From Fidelibacterota bacterium (GTDB lineage Bacteria; Pseudomonadota; Alphaproteobacteria; Rhodospirillales; Rhodospirillaceae): a stretch of DNA of 64,000 nt. Positions 37,535 to 48,318 of this stretch are shown here, piece by piece. How positions within the stretch are numbered: position 1 is the stretch's first letter; every line of letters begins with the position of its first letter. The notes beneath the pieces were generated by a model that did not search any database, was not told the DNA's origin, and worked only from the letters and a program-made list of their open reading frames with translations. Made by a program: the position numbers and the translations under genes. The DNA lies in assembly GCA_947475895.1 (NCBI GenBank), contig CANJMF010000001.1, positions 310,001-374,000 of the forward strand, read 5' to 3'.

Positions 37535-38961
37535 CTCGCTTGTTTCAAAGCCGCCGCTGCGTTTGCCAGCGGCAGGTAAATGGAGAACGTTGAACCTTTA
37601 CCAAGTTCGCTTTCAATTGTCATCGCACCGCGATGGCGCAACACGATGTGCTTCACGATGGCAAGGCCCAGACCCGTCCCGCCGAGTGAGCGCGAGCGCG
37701 CCGTATCGATGCGGTAAAAACGCTCGGTCAAGCGCGGTAAATGCTCGCGCGGAATTCCTTCACCGTAATCGCGCACCGAAATCTTCAGGCATTGGCCTTT
37801 GCCCGGCATCGCCGGCGGACGCGTTTCGCTCAGCTCGGCGGTCACGTCCACGCGCCCACCTTCGCCGCCGTACTTCAAACCGTTGTTGATGAGGTTATGA
37901 AACACCTGCGACAGCTCGCCCGCATCGCCCAAGGCCGGCGGCAACGTGCTCAACTGAATGTTGACGTTGGACTTACGCTCTTTCGCTTTGGGCTCCAAAA
38001 GCTCCGCTGTCGATTGCAAAATCGTCGCCATGTCCACGGCCTCCGTGGGCCGCGTGTGCTCGCGCAACTCAATGCGCGACAACGACAGCAGATCGTCAAT
38101 CAACCGCGTCATGCGGTTGGCCTGCTTCAACATGATCTCCAGGAATTCGCCGCGCGCTTTCTCGTCGTCCTTCGCCGGTCCCAGCAGTGTTTCGATAAAA
38201 CCCAGCACGGCTGCTAACGGCGTGCGCAATTCGTGGCTCGCATTGGCCACGAAGTCGGCGCGCATGCGGTCGGTTTTCAAGCGCTCGGTCTGATCGTGCA
38301 ACGCCGCGATCAACGCCGTGCCGTCACGCGTCGGGTTCTCCAACGGCACCAACAACGCGCCAAACGTATGCTCCACTGGCGCGGGCAGTGTGAACTCTGC
38401 TTCGGTTTTCTTCCCCTGCGCCAAGGCCAGATCGGCGGCCTCTAAAACTTTCGGATCGCGAATGACGCTCGCCAAATCACGGCCCAACAAACGCGGCGCA
38501 CCGCTGCCCACTTCAAACAGCTCGCGCGCGGCGGCATTCGCACTCGTCACGCGCCTGCGCGCATCCAACAAAAACAGCGGATCGGGCAGCGTGTCCAAAA
38601 TATCCTGGCGTGAACGGGCCAGCGCCGTCGCCTCGTCGCGACGTTCCGCCCACAAACGGCGCAAAGCATTGAGCGCGGCTAAAAGCCGCTGCGCCGTCGC
38701 CGATGTGCTCAACGATGGCGGCGTTGCGTCGGGATTGGTGAAGGATTCCTCGGCATAGCGAATCAACCGATCAAAGTCGGCCAACCGCGTCAGCACCAAA
38801 ATCGCCATGAGCCCGAACGCCACAAGCCCAGCGACCGTCGCGACTTTCCATTGCAGATAGCCGCCCATCACAAGGCCCGCCAACACGACCCACGCGGGCA
38901 CCGATGGGCCGATGGCCCACGCCGTCAGGCGGCGCAGTGACGCGGGCGCTAAATCCCGCAT
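37531..38961 (-). CDS. PhoR-like sensor histidine kinase
   Basis: 476-residue membrane kinase. Two N-terminal hydrophobic segments (VPAWVVLAGLVMGGYLQW and VATVAGLVAFGLMAILVL) lack a large periplasmic domain, as in PhoR. A PAS domain follows (ILDTLPDPLFLLDARRRV). The HisKA H-box is FVANASHELRTPLAAVLGF, and the ATPase has N-box FHNLINNGLKYG, DYGEGIP and GGTGLGLAIVKHIV. It abuts the maeB stop and overlaps yciI. No response regulator gene lies beside it, unlike most phoR genes, so its partner (PhoB or other) must be encoded elsewhere. Confidence 0.88.
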   Translation of the reverse strand: MRDLAPASLRRLTAWAIGPSVPAWVVLAGLVMGGYLQWKVATVAGLVAFGLMAILVLTRLADFDRLIRYAEESFTNPDATPPSLSTSATAQRLLAALNALRRLWAERRDEATALARSRQDILDTLPDPLFLLDARRRVTSANAAARELFEVGSGAPRLLGRDLASVIRDPKVLEAADLALAQGKKTEAEFTLPAPVEHTFGALLVPLENPTRDGTALIAALHDQTERLKTDRMRADFVANASHELRTPLAAVLGFIETLLGPAKDDEKARGEFLEIMLKQANRMTRLIDDLLSLSRIELREHTRPTEAVDMATILQSTAELLEPKAKERKSNVNIQLSTLPPALGDAGELSQVFHNLINNGLKYGGEGGRVDVTAELSETRPPAMPGKGQCLKISVRDYGEGIPREHLPRLTERFYRIDTARSRSLGGTGLGLAIVKHIVLRHRGAMTIESELGKGSTFSIYLPLANAAAALKQAS

Positions 38962-41304
38962 CTATAGAAGCTTCGGCGCACAGGCATGTGCTGCCATCAG
39001 CGCCAGTTGCACAAGATCGGACGCGGTCGCGTCCATATCGACAATTTGCACCGGCTTCTCGAGGCCGATGAGCATGGGCCCAATAGATGTCGCAGCACCA
39101 AAGCGCTGCACAAGGCGCGTCGCAATGTCCGACGCATGCAAGCCCGGCATCACCAACACGTTGGCAGGGCCTGTCAGGCGGCAGAAGGGATACAAGCGCC
39201 GGCTGTCGTCCAACGCTACATCCACGCCCATTTCGCCGTCGAATTCGAAATCCACTTTGCCGGCTTTTGCCGCTTCATCCAGCAGTGTCACCGCTTCACG
39301 CATGTGCTCGGCGGCCGGGCCCGGCGGATTGCCGAAGTTGGAATACGACAACAGCGCCACTTTCGGCTCATGGCCCAAACGCCGCACGACCTCGGCGCTC
39401 TCCAGGGCGATGTGCGCAATCGTGCTCGCCGACGGCTGCTCGTGAACCGCCGTGTCGGCAATGAACAGCGTGCGTCCGCGCACGACGATCATGGTCAGGC
39501 CGAATACTGCAGCACCCGGCAACGGATCGATCACGCGTCGCACTTCCGCAAGTGCCGTGTGGTAATTGCGCGTGAGGCCCGTGACCATCGTGTCCGCATG
39601 TCCCAAGGCCACCATGCAAGCCGCGAAGGTATTGCGGTCCTGATTGGCCATGCGCTCGGAATCGCGCTGCAACTGCCCTTGGCGCTGCAAACGGCGGTAG
39701 ACGTATTCCGAATACGCCGCCACATGCTTGGACTCGCGCGCATTGGTAATCGTGATGCCTTCAAGATCTTCCGGGCGGATCGCCAGTTCAGCGATGGTGT
39801 GTTCCACCTTGCGCCGCCGCGCGACCAGAATGGCTTTGCCGTATCCAGCATTGCGGTAAGCAATCGCCGCGCGGATCGAGCGTTCTTCTTCACCTTCCGC
39901 GAAAACCACCGTGCGCGGGCTGCGCGTCACTTCGGCGGCGATGGTCTGCAAGCTCGCGAAAATCGGGTTCAGGCGCGCAGCGAGCGCTTTCTGATACGCG
40001 GGCATATCGGCGATGGGTTTGCGCGCAACGCCCGATTCCATGGCGGCTTTCGCCACCGCCGGCGGAATGGTCGAAATCAAACGCGGATCGAAGGGCACCG
40101 GGATGATGTACTCGCGGCCATATCGCAATTTGCGCCCGGCATAGGCCGCCGCCACCTCGTCAGGCACGTCCTGGCGCGCTAAGTCCGCCAGCGCACGCGC
40201 GGCCGCCAATTTCATATCCTCGTTGATCGTGCGTGCACGCACATCGAGCGCGCCGCGGAAAATGAACGGGAACCCCAACACGTTGTTTACTTGGTTCGGA
40301 TAATCCGACCGCCCTGTCGCGACGATGGCATCGCTGCGCACCTCTTCGATTTCTTCAGGCGTCACTTCGGGATCAGGATTCGCCATAGCAAAGATGATCG
40401 GATTTTTCGCCATGGACGCGACCATCTCAGGCGTGACTGCACCCTTCACCGACAAGCCGAAGAGGGCATCGGCACCATCCAACGCTTCCGCCAAGGTGCG
40501 TTTCTTTGTGGCCACCGCGTGCGCGGCTTTCCACTGATTCATGCCTTCGGTGCGGCCTTGATAAATCACGCCCTTGGAATCGCACATGATTACATTTTCG
40601 GGGCGCACACCGAGGGCCTTGGAAAGCTCCAGGCACGAAATAGCGGCAGCGCCGGCGCCGTTCACCACCAACTTCACGTCCGACAGCTTGCGTCCCGTAA
40701 GATCGCAGGCGTTGATGAGGCCCGCCGCGCAGATGATCGCCGTGCCGTGCTGATCGTCATGGAACACAGGGATGTCCATGAGTTCCCGCAAACGGCTTTC
40801 GATGATGAAGCACTCGGGTGCTTTGATGTCTTCAAGATTGATGCCGCCGAAGCTGGGGCCGAGATAGCGCACGCAGTTGACGAACTCGTCCACATCGCGC
40901 GTATCCACTTCCAGATCGATGCCGTCCACGTCCGCGAAGCGTTTGAACAAAACCGCTTTGCCTTCCATGACGGGCTTCGACGCCAGCGCGCCAAGATCGC
41001 CCAATCCCAACACAGCCGTGCCGTTGGAAATGACCGCCACCAAGTTTCCTTTGGCGGTGTAGTCGTAAGCCAGGCTCGGGTCGCGCGCGATCTCAAGGCA
41101 GGGCGCTGCGACGCCCGGTGAATACGCCAGCGACAAGTCGTGCTGCGTGGTCAGCGGCTTGGTAGCGGTGATTTCGATTTTTCCGGGCCGCCCGGTCGAA
41201 TGAAAGGCCAACGCTTCCTGATCGAAATTGCGGCTGACGGGGGCCGCGCGTTTGGCATCCTTCTTGGACCCAATCGCGCCCTTAGGCGGGGTGATTTTGT
41301 TCAT
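38962..41304 (-). CDS. maeB: NADP-dependent malic enzyme with C-terminal phosphotransacetylase-like domain
   Basis: 780-residue enzyme decarboxylating malate to pyruvate with NADP. The malic domain (about residues 1-420) contains [16 protein letters not shown] and [20 protein letters not shown]. The C-terminal half is a phosphotransacetylase-like domain ([29 protein letters not shown]) that is catalytically inactive as a transacetylase in studied members and binds acetyl-CoA as an inhibitor. It may be the first gene of maeB-phoR-yciI, since the phoR ATG directly follows its stop codon. Confidence 0.95.
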   Translation of the reverse strand: MNKITPPKGAIGSKKDAKRAAPVSRNFDQEALAFHSTGRPGKIEITATKPLTTQHDLSLAYSPGVAAPCLEIARDPSLAYDYTAKGNLVAVISNGTAVLGLGDLGALASKPVMEGKAVLFKRFADVDGIDLEVDTRDVDEFVNCVRYLGPSFGGINLEDIKAPECFIIESRLRELMDIPVFHDDQHGTAIICAAGLINACDLTGRKLSDVKLVVNGAGAAAISCLELSKALGVRPENVIMCDSKGVIYQGRTEGMNQWKAAHAVATKKRTLAEALDGADALFGLSVKGAVTPEMVASMAKNPIIFAMANPDPEVTPEEIEEVRSDAIVATGRSDYPNQVNNVLGFPFIFRGALDVRARTINEDMKLAAARALADLARQDVPDEVAAAYAGRKLRYGREYIIPVPFDPRLISTIPPAVAKAAMESGVARKPIADMPAYQKALAARLNPIFASLQTIAAEVTRSPRTVVFAEGEEERSIRAAIAYRNAGYGKAILVARRRKVEHTIAELAIRPEDLEGITITNARESKHVAAYSEYVYRRLQRQGQLQRDSERMANQDRNTFAACMVALGHADTMVTGLTRNYHTALAEVRRVIDPLPGAAVFGLTMIVVRGRTLFIADTAVHEQPSASTIAHIALESAEVVRRLGHEPKVALLSYSNFGNPPGPAAEHMREAVTLLDEAAKAGKVDFEFDGEMGVDVALDDSRRLYPFCRLTGPANVLVMPGLHASDIATRLVQRFGAATSIGPMLIGLEKPVQIVDMDATASDLVQLALMAAHACAPKLL

Positions 41305-41451
41305 GTTTCCTTTTCCCGGCCGACAGTGGGGCAGGGTCTCTCCGAACGGCGCATTGTAGGGCTCGTCGCGTGCGTTGCATAGGCGACAAGCGCGAGTCTA
41401 AGTAATTGCTATGTTTCAGATTTTCGACAAATACGCCAATCGCGGCATTGT

Positions 41452-42183
41452 TCAAAGCGCGTTGGCGTTAATAACGTCCGACATGACAATGTTTGAATTA
41501 ATTTTATCGCGCAAAACGTAGCCCTGCTCAGCCAGGAAAGCGATCGGGGCAGCTTCGAAAGGGGCATCGAAAGCGAAGTTGATGCACTCGAGCATAATGA
41601 TCTCGGGGCGCCATCTACGCCAATCATTTGACTTCAAAACCCCGAGTTCGGCGCCTTCAACATCGATCGTCATGAATTGAATGCGACGGTCCCCGATATG
41701 CTCCGCGAAAAGTGAATCAAGACGCCTGACGTTTACGGAGCATGATTGCTCATAATCTTCGGCGGGGCGATCTTGTGCAAAAGCCATGCGGCTCATGCCG
41801 GGATGCGTTTTATGTCGGAGGAATTGCGCGTTTCCCTCGATCTCGCCTACGGCAGCTGTAATGTACGTATCTTCGCTGCGGACGGCTGACCAGGAGGCCG
41901 CCATATCCACGTTAGCATCGATGCAGAGGCCGCGCCATCCAAGGCAGTAAAAATAATAAGTGTTCGAAATTTCGATTGGGGATGCGGACCCAATATCGAC
42001 GTAGATGCCTTTTTCGCCGCTCGCAACGCGGCGCTTAAAAATTTTACGCAAATATAAGTCTTCACCGCACATAGAATAGGCCAGCGCAGCGTGCGGGAGC
42101 GCGTGCGTCCCAATCGTGAATGGTGCGGTGGGCTGGCGCGACCGGCTGATGGTTTCAAGAAGCTTTTGGGTCTCATTATTCAT
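41452..42183 (-). CDS. FkbM-family methyltransferase
   Basis: 243-residue SAM-dependent methyltransferase. [19 protein letters not shown] is the SAM-binding first motif, [19 protein letters not shown] is the FkbM signature (xIDVEGxExxVL). These enzymes O-methylate sugars, glycans or other hydroxyls. ATG 42183 is preferred because GAGG lies six bases before it; a longer frame adds ten residues. The gene is less GC-rich than its neighbours and unrelated to maeB or mutS, suggesting an accessory insertion. It is divergent from mutS. Confidence 0.85.
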   Translation of the reverse strand: MNNETQKLLETISRSRQPTAPFTIGTHALPHAALAYSMCGEDLYLRKIFKRRVASGEKGIYVDIGSASPIEISNTYYFYCLGWRGLCIDANVDMAASWSAVRSEDTYITAAVGEIEGNAQFLRHKTHPGMSRMAFAQDRPAEDYEQSCSVNVRRLDSLFAEHIGDRRIQFMTIDVEGAELGVLKSNDWRRWRPEIIMLECINFAFDAPFEAAPIAFLAEQGYVLRDKINSNIVMSDVINANAL

Positions 42184-42270
42184 TGCAATCCTCGAAGACG
42201 CGAAGCCTCCCATGCTTCTTTTGCTTGGTATAGTGTCCTTCTGTCAAAAGCCGCATATAGGAAATCCGAT

Positions 42271-45000
42271 TTGCCTGACGAAACTGTCGAACCCGCCGCG
42301 TTGGTGCCTGCCTCTGCGCGTGAGACGATTGTGTCCGGCGGCGACGCCACGACCACCCCTATGATGGCGCAGTTTCTGGCCACCAAGGCAGCCCATCCCG
42401 ACGCCCTGGTTTTTTACCGCATGGGCGATTTCTATGAGCTGTTTTTTGACGACGCGGTGAAAGCGTCCCGCGCGCTCGACATTGCGCTCACGAAGCGCGG
42501 CAAGCACGCCGGCCAAGACATCGCCATGTGCGGCGTGCCGGTTCATTCCCACGAAGGCTATCTCGCGCGCCTGATCCGCAGCGGTTTCAAAGTCGCCATT
42601 TGCGAGCAGATGGAAGATCCGGCAGAGGCGAAGAAGCGCGGTGCGAAGTCGGTGGTGAAGCGCGACGTCGTCCGCCTCATCACGCCGGGTACGCTCACGG
42701 AAGATTCTTTGCTCGATGCACGCGCGCACAATTATCTGGCGGCACTCGCACAAGTGCGTGGCGACGGCGCAGGCCTGTTAGGGCTCGCGTGGCTCGATGT
42801 CTCCACCGGCGACTTCCAAACGCAAAGTGTCGCACCACGCGATCTAGCGATGGCCCTCGCGCGCCTTTCGCCCGGCGAATTGTTGGTGCCCGAGCGCGTG
42901 TTCGAAGACTCGGCGATGATGGAATCGCTGGAATCGTATAAGTCGGTTCTCAGCCCTTTGCCGATGCCGCGGTTTGACTCCGACAATGCCCGCAAAAGGC
43001 TGGAAACGCTTTTTGCCGTCGGCACCCTCGATGCCTTCGGGATGTTCAGCCGCGCCGAAGTCGCTGCCGCCGGTGTGTTGGTCGATTACGTCGAGCTGAC
43101 GCAGAAAGGAAAACTGCCGCGCCTATTGCCGCCCTCACGTCTCGCACAAGGTGCCGCGCTCGAGATCGATGCTGCCACGCGCCGCAATCTCGAACTCACA
43201 CACACCATGAACGGCGAGAAACGCGGTAGTCTTTTGCATACCATGGACCGCACGGTAACAGGTGCTGGCGCGCGACTGCTTTCCTCTCACGTGGCTGCAC
43301 CGCTTACAGATCCGTCCGCAATCAATGGACGGCTCGATGCGGTGGCGTTTTTTGTGAACGCGGCACCCGCCCGCGATATGCTGCGTGAACATCTGTCGGC
43401 GGCGCCCGATCTCGAACGCGCCCTCTCACGGCTGACGTTAGGGCGCGGCGGCCCGCGCGATCTTGCTGCCGTTCGCGACGGTTTGACGCAAGTCCCGCGC
43501 CTGCGCGCGGCGGTTATGGAGTTAGCGCAAGGACTTCTGCCGCCCCCGGCCATCGTTCAGGAAGCGTTATCGCGCCTAGGGCATCACGATGCCCTTGTAA
43601 CGCGGCTCACACGTGCACTTAGCCCCGATTTACCGATGCTCGCGCGCGATGGCGGGTTCATCGCCTCCGGTTACGACGCGACCCTTGATGAACTAAAAGC
43701 GCTGCGCGACGAAAGCCGCAAACTCATCGCCGGTCTTCAGGCGAAGTACGCCGACTCAAGTGGCATCGGCATTCTGAAGATCAAACACAACAACGTCATC
43801 GGCTACCACATCGAAATGCCGGCCAAGCAAGGCGAGAAGCTCGTTGACGATATGCGCGGCCGCCAGGATGCAACATTCATCCATCGTCAGACGATGGCAA
43901 ACGCCATGCGCTTTACGACGGTGGAGTTGTCTGAGCTCGAAGATCGCATCCGCTCCGCCGCCGACAAAGCCCTGGCCCTTGAGCTTACGCTCTTCAATGA
44001 TCTCGTGATCGAAGTGACCGCGCGTTCCATCGAGATCGGCACAGCAGCCCATGCCATCGCCACGCTTGATCTCGCCTCCGCGCTGGCGACGCTCGCCGTC
44101 GAATGGGAATACGTCCGGCCCGTGGTCGATGATTCCACCGCGTTCGCGATTGTCGGCGGACGCCATCCTGTCGTCGAACGCGCTTTAAAAGCGAAGGCCG
44201 CATCGTTCGTGCCCAACACGTGCAATTTAGAAACCGGTCGGCTGTGGTTGATCACAGGCCCGAACATGGCCGGCAAAAGTACCTTCCTGCGCCAAAACGC
44301 GCTCATCACGCTAATGGCGCAAATGGGCGCCTTCGTGCCGGCAACGTCGGCCCATATCGGCGTAGTGGATCGCTTATTCTCGCGCGTTGGCGCGGCCGAT
44401 GATCTCGCGCGCGGCCGCTCAACCTTCATGGTCGAGATGGTGGAAACCGCTGCAATCTTGAATCAAGCGACGGCCCGCTCGTTTGTAATCTTGGATGAAA
44501 TCGGGCGCGGGACGGCCACCTTCGACGGCCTGTCTATCGCTTGGGCTACGCTCGAGAATTTGCACGACGTGAACAAATGCCGGGCCCTTTTCGCGACCCA
44601 TTACCACGAACTCACCGCGCTCGCGGCTCGGTTGAAGGAACTAGCGCCTCACACCATGCGGGTAAAGGAATGGGAAGGTGACGTGATTTTCCTGCACGAG
44701 GTTGCCGCCGGCGCTGCCGATCGCTCCTACGGGATTCACGTGGGTCGGCTTGCCGGTCTACCGCCCGCCGTCATCGCGCGCGCCGAACAGGTCCTGTCGC
44801 TTCTTGAAAAGGGCGAGCAGGTTGGCACCGCCGCAAAGTTGGCGAACGATTTACCGCTTTTTGCGGCCCGCGCTCCGAAACCCGCGACCGTTTCCCCCGT
44901 TGAAACTGCATTAAAGGACCTCAGTCCCGACACCCTTACCCCCCGCGAAGCCTTGGACACCCTTTATAGGCTCAAGGACTTGCTCGCAGGTGCGAAATAA
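42271..45000 (+). CDS. mutS: DNA mismatch repair protein MutS
   Basis: 909-residue mismatch sensor. The mismatch-binding motif [10 protein letters not shown] lies near the N-terminus, and the ATPase has Walker [16 protein letters not shown] and Walker [19 protein letters not shown]. The C-terminal dimer/MutL region is complete. The start is uncertain: TTG at 42271 has AGGAAA upstream at good spacing and gives a family-length lead, while the longest frame from 42091 would overlap the FkbM gene and an ATG at 42361 would shorten the lead before FYRMG. No mutL is present in the window. Confidence 0.94.
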   Translation: MPDETVEPAALVPASARETIVSGGDATTTPMMAQFLATKAAHPDALVFYRMGDFYELFFDDAVKASRALDIALTKRGKHAGQDIAMCGVPVHSHEGYLARLIRSGFKVAICEQMEDPAEAKKRGAKSVVKRDVVRLITPGTLTEDSLLDARAHNYLAALAQVRGDGAGLLGLAWLDVSTGDFQTQSVAPRDLAMALARLSPGELLVPERVFEDSAMMESLESYKSVLSPLPMPRFDSDNARKRLETLFAVGTLDAFGMFSRAEVAAAGVLVDYVELTQKGKLPRLLPPSRLAQGAALEIDAATRRNLELTHTMNGEKRGSLLHTMDRTVTGAGARLLSSHVAAPLTDPSAINGRLDAVAFFVNAAPARDMLREHLSAAPDLERALSRLTLGRGGPRDLAAVRDGLTQVPRLRAAVMELAQGLLPPPAIVQEALSRLGHHDALVTRLTRALSPDLPMLARDGGFIASGYDATLDELKALRDESRKLIAGLQAKYADSSGIGILKIKHNNVIGYHIEMPAKQGEKLVDDMRGRQDATFIHRQTMANAMRFTTVELSELEDRIRSAADKALALELTLFNDLVIEVTARSIEIGTAAHAIATLDLASALATLAVEWEYVRPVVDDSTAFAIVGGRHPVVERALKAKAASFVPNTCNLETGRLWLITGPNMAGKSTFLRQNALITLMAQMGAFVPATSAHIGVVDRLFSRVGAADDLARGRSTFMVEMVETAAILNQATARSFVILDEIGRGTATFDGLSIAWATLENLHDVNKCRALFATHYHELTALAARLKELAPHTMRVKEWEGDVIFLHEVAAGAADRSYGIHVGRLAGLPPAVIARAEQVLSLLEKGEQVGTAAKLANDLPLFAARAPKPATVSPVETALKDLSPDTLTPREALDTLYRLKDLLAGAK

Positions 45001-45033
45001 GGTTTCGCGGGCGTCTGTGGTATAAAGGACGTC

Positions 45034-45435
45034 ATGGTTTTTGAAGTCGACCCCGATAAACCCAACATACCGGCCCTCGCCCGAATTCTCTCCGGCATGG
45101 GCTTTGTTTGTCTGATTGGTGCCGTTGCCTCCATGTTTTTGGCGGTATCGGGCTATGCCTGGGTGACCGACACCTACGCATTAATCGGGGCCGGCGTTTC
45201 CTTTGTGTTGGCTTTGATCTTCGTCGGCCAAGCAAAGACGATCGAATTGCTGGCCATTGTCAGCGCGCGGGTTCGTTCGCGGTTCGCGCTGGAAGCCGTC
45301 ACCAAAATTCAGCAAAACGCCGCTGCTGGGGCATCGGCTGACAAACGACCGGCGCCGATGGCGCAGCCGCCCAAGGAACGCATCATTCACGTGCCCGACG
45401 ACCAGGCGCGCGAACAAGGCTTCAAAGTCAGGTAG
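45034..45435 (+). CDS. Small two-helix membrane protein
   Basis: 133 residues. Two hydrophobic segments (MGFVCLIGAVASMFLAVSGYA and YALIGAGVSFVLALIFVGQA) separated by a short turn sit at residues 20-66, followed by a charged cytoplasmic-type tail ending in ERIIHVPDDQAREQGFKVR. AAGGA precedes the ATG at a spacing of four bases. It lies between mutS and glnD, four bases before the glnD start codon, so it is probably co-transcribed with glnD. No family recognised. Confidence 0.7.
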   Translation: MVFEVDPDKPNIPALARILSGMGFVCLIGAVASMFLAVSGYAWVTDTYALIGAGVSFVLALIFVGQAKTIELLAIVSARVRSRFALEAVTKIQQNAAAGASADKRPAPMAQPPKERIIHVPDDQAREQGFKVR

Positions 45436-45439
45436 CGCT

Positions 45440-48238
45440 GTGAACGCGATTTATAATCCTCGCGAGGTCATCGACCGGCGACATCTAAGCGAAGCGCTCG
45501 ACAGTTTTGCCGGACGCGACGCCAGCGATGACGCGCGGCGTGCGCATCTCGTCGCCAGCTTGAAGGATGCGCTTGCCGCGGGCACCGCCACTATTCGTCA
45601 GCGCCTGGAAACCGGAAAAGCCAGTGGGGACGATACCGTAAAAGCCCACAGCTACCTCATGGATCAGTTGATCCGTGTCTTGTTCGACTATGCGACGGCG
45701 TATTTCGTGCGGCGCGGTTCGCCCACGACGGGCGAGCGTATTTCGATTGTCGCCATTGGTGGTTATGGCCGCGGCGAGTTGGCGCCACTGTCGGACATCG
45801 ACCTGCTATTCGTGCTGCCTTACAAGCCCACACCCTTCAGCGAGCAGATCGTCGAGTTCATGCTCTACTGTTTATGGGATCTCGGCCTGAAGGTCGGCCA
45901 TGCCGTGCGCTCGGTGAATGAAAACATTCGCCAAGCCAAAGACGATTTGACCATTCGCACCACGCTCCTCGATGCGCGATGGGTCTGGGGCGACCAAGCG
46001 TTAGCCGCCGATCTGATTGCACGCTTCAACAAGGAAATTCGCAAAGGCAGTGGCGCGCAATTCGTTCAAGCCAAGCTCGCTGAACGTGACGAGCGCCATA
46101 CCAGGCTGGGTGACTCGCGTTATCGTCTCGAACCGAACGTAAAAGAAGATAAGGGCGGCCTGCGCGACCTTCACACGTTGTATTGGATCGCCAAATATCT
46201 TTATGGCGTGTCCGATGTTCGCAAGCTTGCAGACAAAGGCATTGTCGACGATGAAGCGGCCAGCCGCTTTATGAAGGCGCACGATTTTCTCTCGACGGTG
46301 CGCTGTCATATTCACTACCTGACTGGCCATACCGACAATCGTTTGACATTCGGTCTTCAGCGCGAGATCGCGCCGCGCCTGGGATACGTGGATCGCGCCG
46401 GTGCGACTGCCGTTGAACGCTTTATGCGCCATTATTTTCTTGTGGCCCGCGATGTCGGTGATTTGACGCGCGTCTTCTGCACCCTGCTCGAGGAAAAGGG
46501 GCGGGCCCGTCCGCTGTTTCGGTTTTCCGCCGCGCTACGCCGCCGCCGTGTCGACGGCTTTGTTGTCGAACGCGGACGCCTGTCGGTGAAAAGTGCCGAG
46601 GAGTTTGCCGAAAACCCCATCAAGTTGATTTCGATTTTTCATACCGCGCTTGAGCATGACCTTGATTTTCAGCCGGAAACCTTGCGTCTCATCTCACATG
46701 AAAAACGCCGTGTATCGAGCCTTCGCCGCGACCCCGAAGCCAACCGGCTGTTTATGGAAATCCTGACGTCGAAGAAGGCGCCGGAAGCGACGCTGCGTTT
46801 GATGAGCGAGTGCGGCGTGTTCGGGCGCTTCGTGCCTGACTTTGCGCGCGTCGTCGCGCAAATGCAGTACGACATGTATCATGTGTATACCACCGATGAG
46901 CATACCATCCGCGCCATCGGCATTCTCAATCGCATCGAACAAGGTAAGCTGAAGGACGAACTTCCCAATTCGTCCGAAGTGATTCACCAGATCGCATCGC
47001 GTCGCGCGTTGTACGTTTCGGTTCTGCTGCACGACATCGCCAAGGGGCGGGGCGGCGATCACTCCGAACTCGGTGCGAAAGTCGCGTTGGAGCTTTGTCC
47101 GCGGCTCGGCCTGAACGCCGAAGAAACCGAGACGGTTAGTTGGCTCGTGCGTCATCACCTGCTGATGAGCAATACGGCCTTCAAGCGCGATCTCGACGAC
47201 TCGCAGACCATCAGCCGCTTTGTCGAGGTCGTGCAATCGCCTGAACGTCTCAAATTGCTTTTGATTCTAACATGCGCGGACATTCGTGCTGTCGGGCCCA
47301 CCGTTTGGAACAACTGGAAGTCGGCGCTCCTGCGCGAACTTTATATGCGCGCCATTCAACATATGCGCGGCGGTCAAACCGATGCGGGTATTGACGCGCG
47401 TGTGGCCGCGGCGCGCGGGGCTCTGGCTGAGCGTTTATCCGATTGGCCGGAAAAAACGCGCGATGATCTGCTGAGTTTGGCATCGCCTGCATTCTGGTTG
47501 ACGGAAGATACCGACACCCACGAGCGCCTCGCGCATTTCATGCGCGCCGCCGACGAGGTGGGTCAGAAGATTGCCATCGACTTCACGGTCGACGACAAAC
47601 GCGACGTCACACACATGGTTCTTTACACGCCCGATCACCCCGGTTTGTTCGCGCGCGTTGCGGGTTCGTTGGCGATTGCCGGCGTATCGGTGGTCGACGC
47701 CAAGATTCTCACGCTCTCCAACGGCATGGCTCTCGACACGTTCTCCTTTCAGGATTTCGAAGGAAAGGCCATTACCGCCGATCACCGCCTTGACCGCATT
47801 CGGTCACGCATTGTGATCGCGCTTGAAGGCCGCGTGCGCATCAACCAAGAGCTACCCAAGGCGACACCGCGCTTGCCGACGCGCGCTAAAGCCCTTGAAG
47901 TTCCGCCGCGCGTGATCATCGACAACACCGCCTCTAAGGTTTGCAGCGTCATCGAAATCAATGGCCATGACCGCCAGGGCTTCTTGTTTGATATCACCAA
48001 GGCCATGACCGATTTAGGCTTACAAATCTTCTCGGCGCACATTTCCACCTACGGCGAACGCGTGGTCGACGTGTTCTATGTGAAAGACGTTTTCGGCATG
48101 AAGGTAACCGCCGAAAGTAAAATCCGCCAAATCCGCGAGGCTTTGGGCGCCGCCATCGGCGTCACGGCCGACGCCGTGCAAGTCACGAACCCCGAACGGC
48201 GTAACCCCCCCCGCACACCGTCGGCTGCGGCGGAATAA
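45440..48238 (+). CDS. glnD: Bifunctional uridylyltransferase/uridylyl-removing enzyme GlnD
   Basis: 932-residue nitrogen sensor that uridylylates or deuridylylates PII proteins according to glutamine. The nucleotidyltransferase site is GGYGRGELAPLSDIDLLFV, the HD hydrolase has LLHDIAKGRGGDHSELG, and two C-terminal ACT domains (TPDHPGLFARVAGSLAIAGV and NGHDRQGFLFDITKAMTDLG) sense glutamine. The GTG at 45440 (VNAIYNPREVIDRRHL) follows the upstream gene closely and gives normal length; the longer frame from 45257 overlaps that gene. The mutS-glnD-murJ order occurs in other alphaproteobacteria. Confidence 0.95.
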   Translation: MNAIYNPREVIDRRHLSEALDSFAGRDASDDARRAHLVASLKDALAAGTATIRQRLETGKASGDDTVKAHSYLMDQLIRVLFDYATAYFVRRGSPTTGERISIVAIGGYGRGELAPLSDIDLLFVLPYKPTPFSEQIVEFMLYCLWDLGLKVGHAVRSVNENIRQAKDDLTIRTTLLDARWVWGDQALAADLIARFNKEIRKGSGAQFVQAKLAERDERHTRLGDSRYRLEPNVKEDKGGLRDLHTLYWIAKYLYGVSDVRKLADKGIVDDEAASRFMKAHDFLSTVRCHIHYLTGHTDNRLTFGLQREIAPRLGYVDRAGATAVERFMRHYFLVARDVGDLTRVFCTLLEEKGRARPLFRFSAALRRRRVDGFVVERGRLSVKSAEEFAENPIKLISIFHTALEHDLDFQPETLRLISHEKRRVSSLRRDPEANRLFMEILTSKKAPEATLRLMSECGVFGRFVPDFARVVAQMQYDMYHVYTTDEHTIRAIGILNRIEQGKLKDELPNSSEVIHQIASRRALYVSVLLHDIAKGRGGDHSELGAKVALELCPRLGLNAEETETVSWLVRHHLLMSNTAFKRDLDDSQTISRFVEVVQSPERLKLLLILTCADIRAVGPTVWNNWKSALLRELYMRAIQHMRGGQTDAGIDARVAAARGALAERLSDWPEKTRDDLLSLASPAFWLTEDTDTHERLAHFMRAADEVGQKIAIDFTVDDKRDVTHMVLYTPDHPGLFARVAGSLAIAGVSVVDAKILTLSNGMALDTFSFQDFEGKAITADHRLDRIRSRIVIALEGRVRINQELPKATPRLPTRAKALEVPPRVIIDNTASKVCSVIEINGHDRQGFLFDITKAMTDLGLQIFSAHISTYGERVVDVFYVKDVFGMKVTAESKIRQIREALGAAIGVTADAVQVTNPERRNPPRTPSAAAE

Positions 48239-48318
48239 CTGCCTTCCTCTCGCCGCAAAATCTCGCGACAAGCATGCGGTGGATTCACGAGCCTTCTGAA
48301 TTGAGCTAAACAGGCGCT

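Noticed and set aside
38986-40182. Long plus-strand open frame (398 codons) opposite maeB
   Set aside because: It is the antisense shadow of the malic enzyme, His/Arg-rich, with no domain and no ribosome-binding site.
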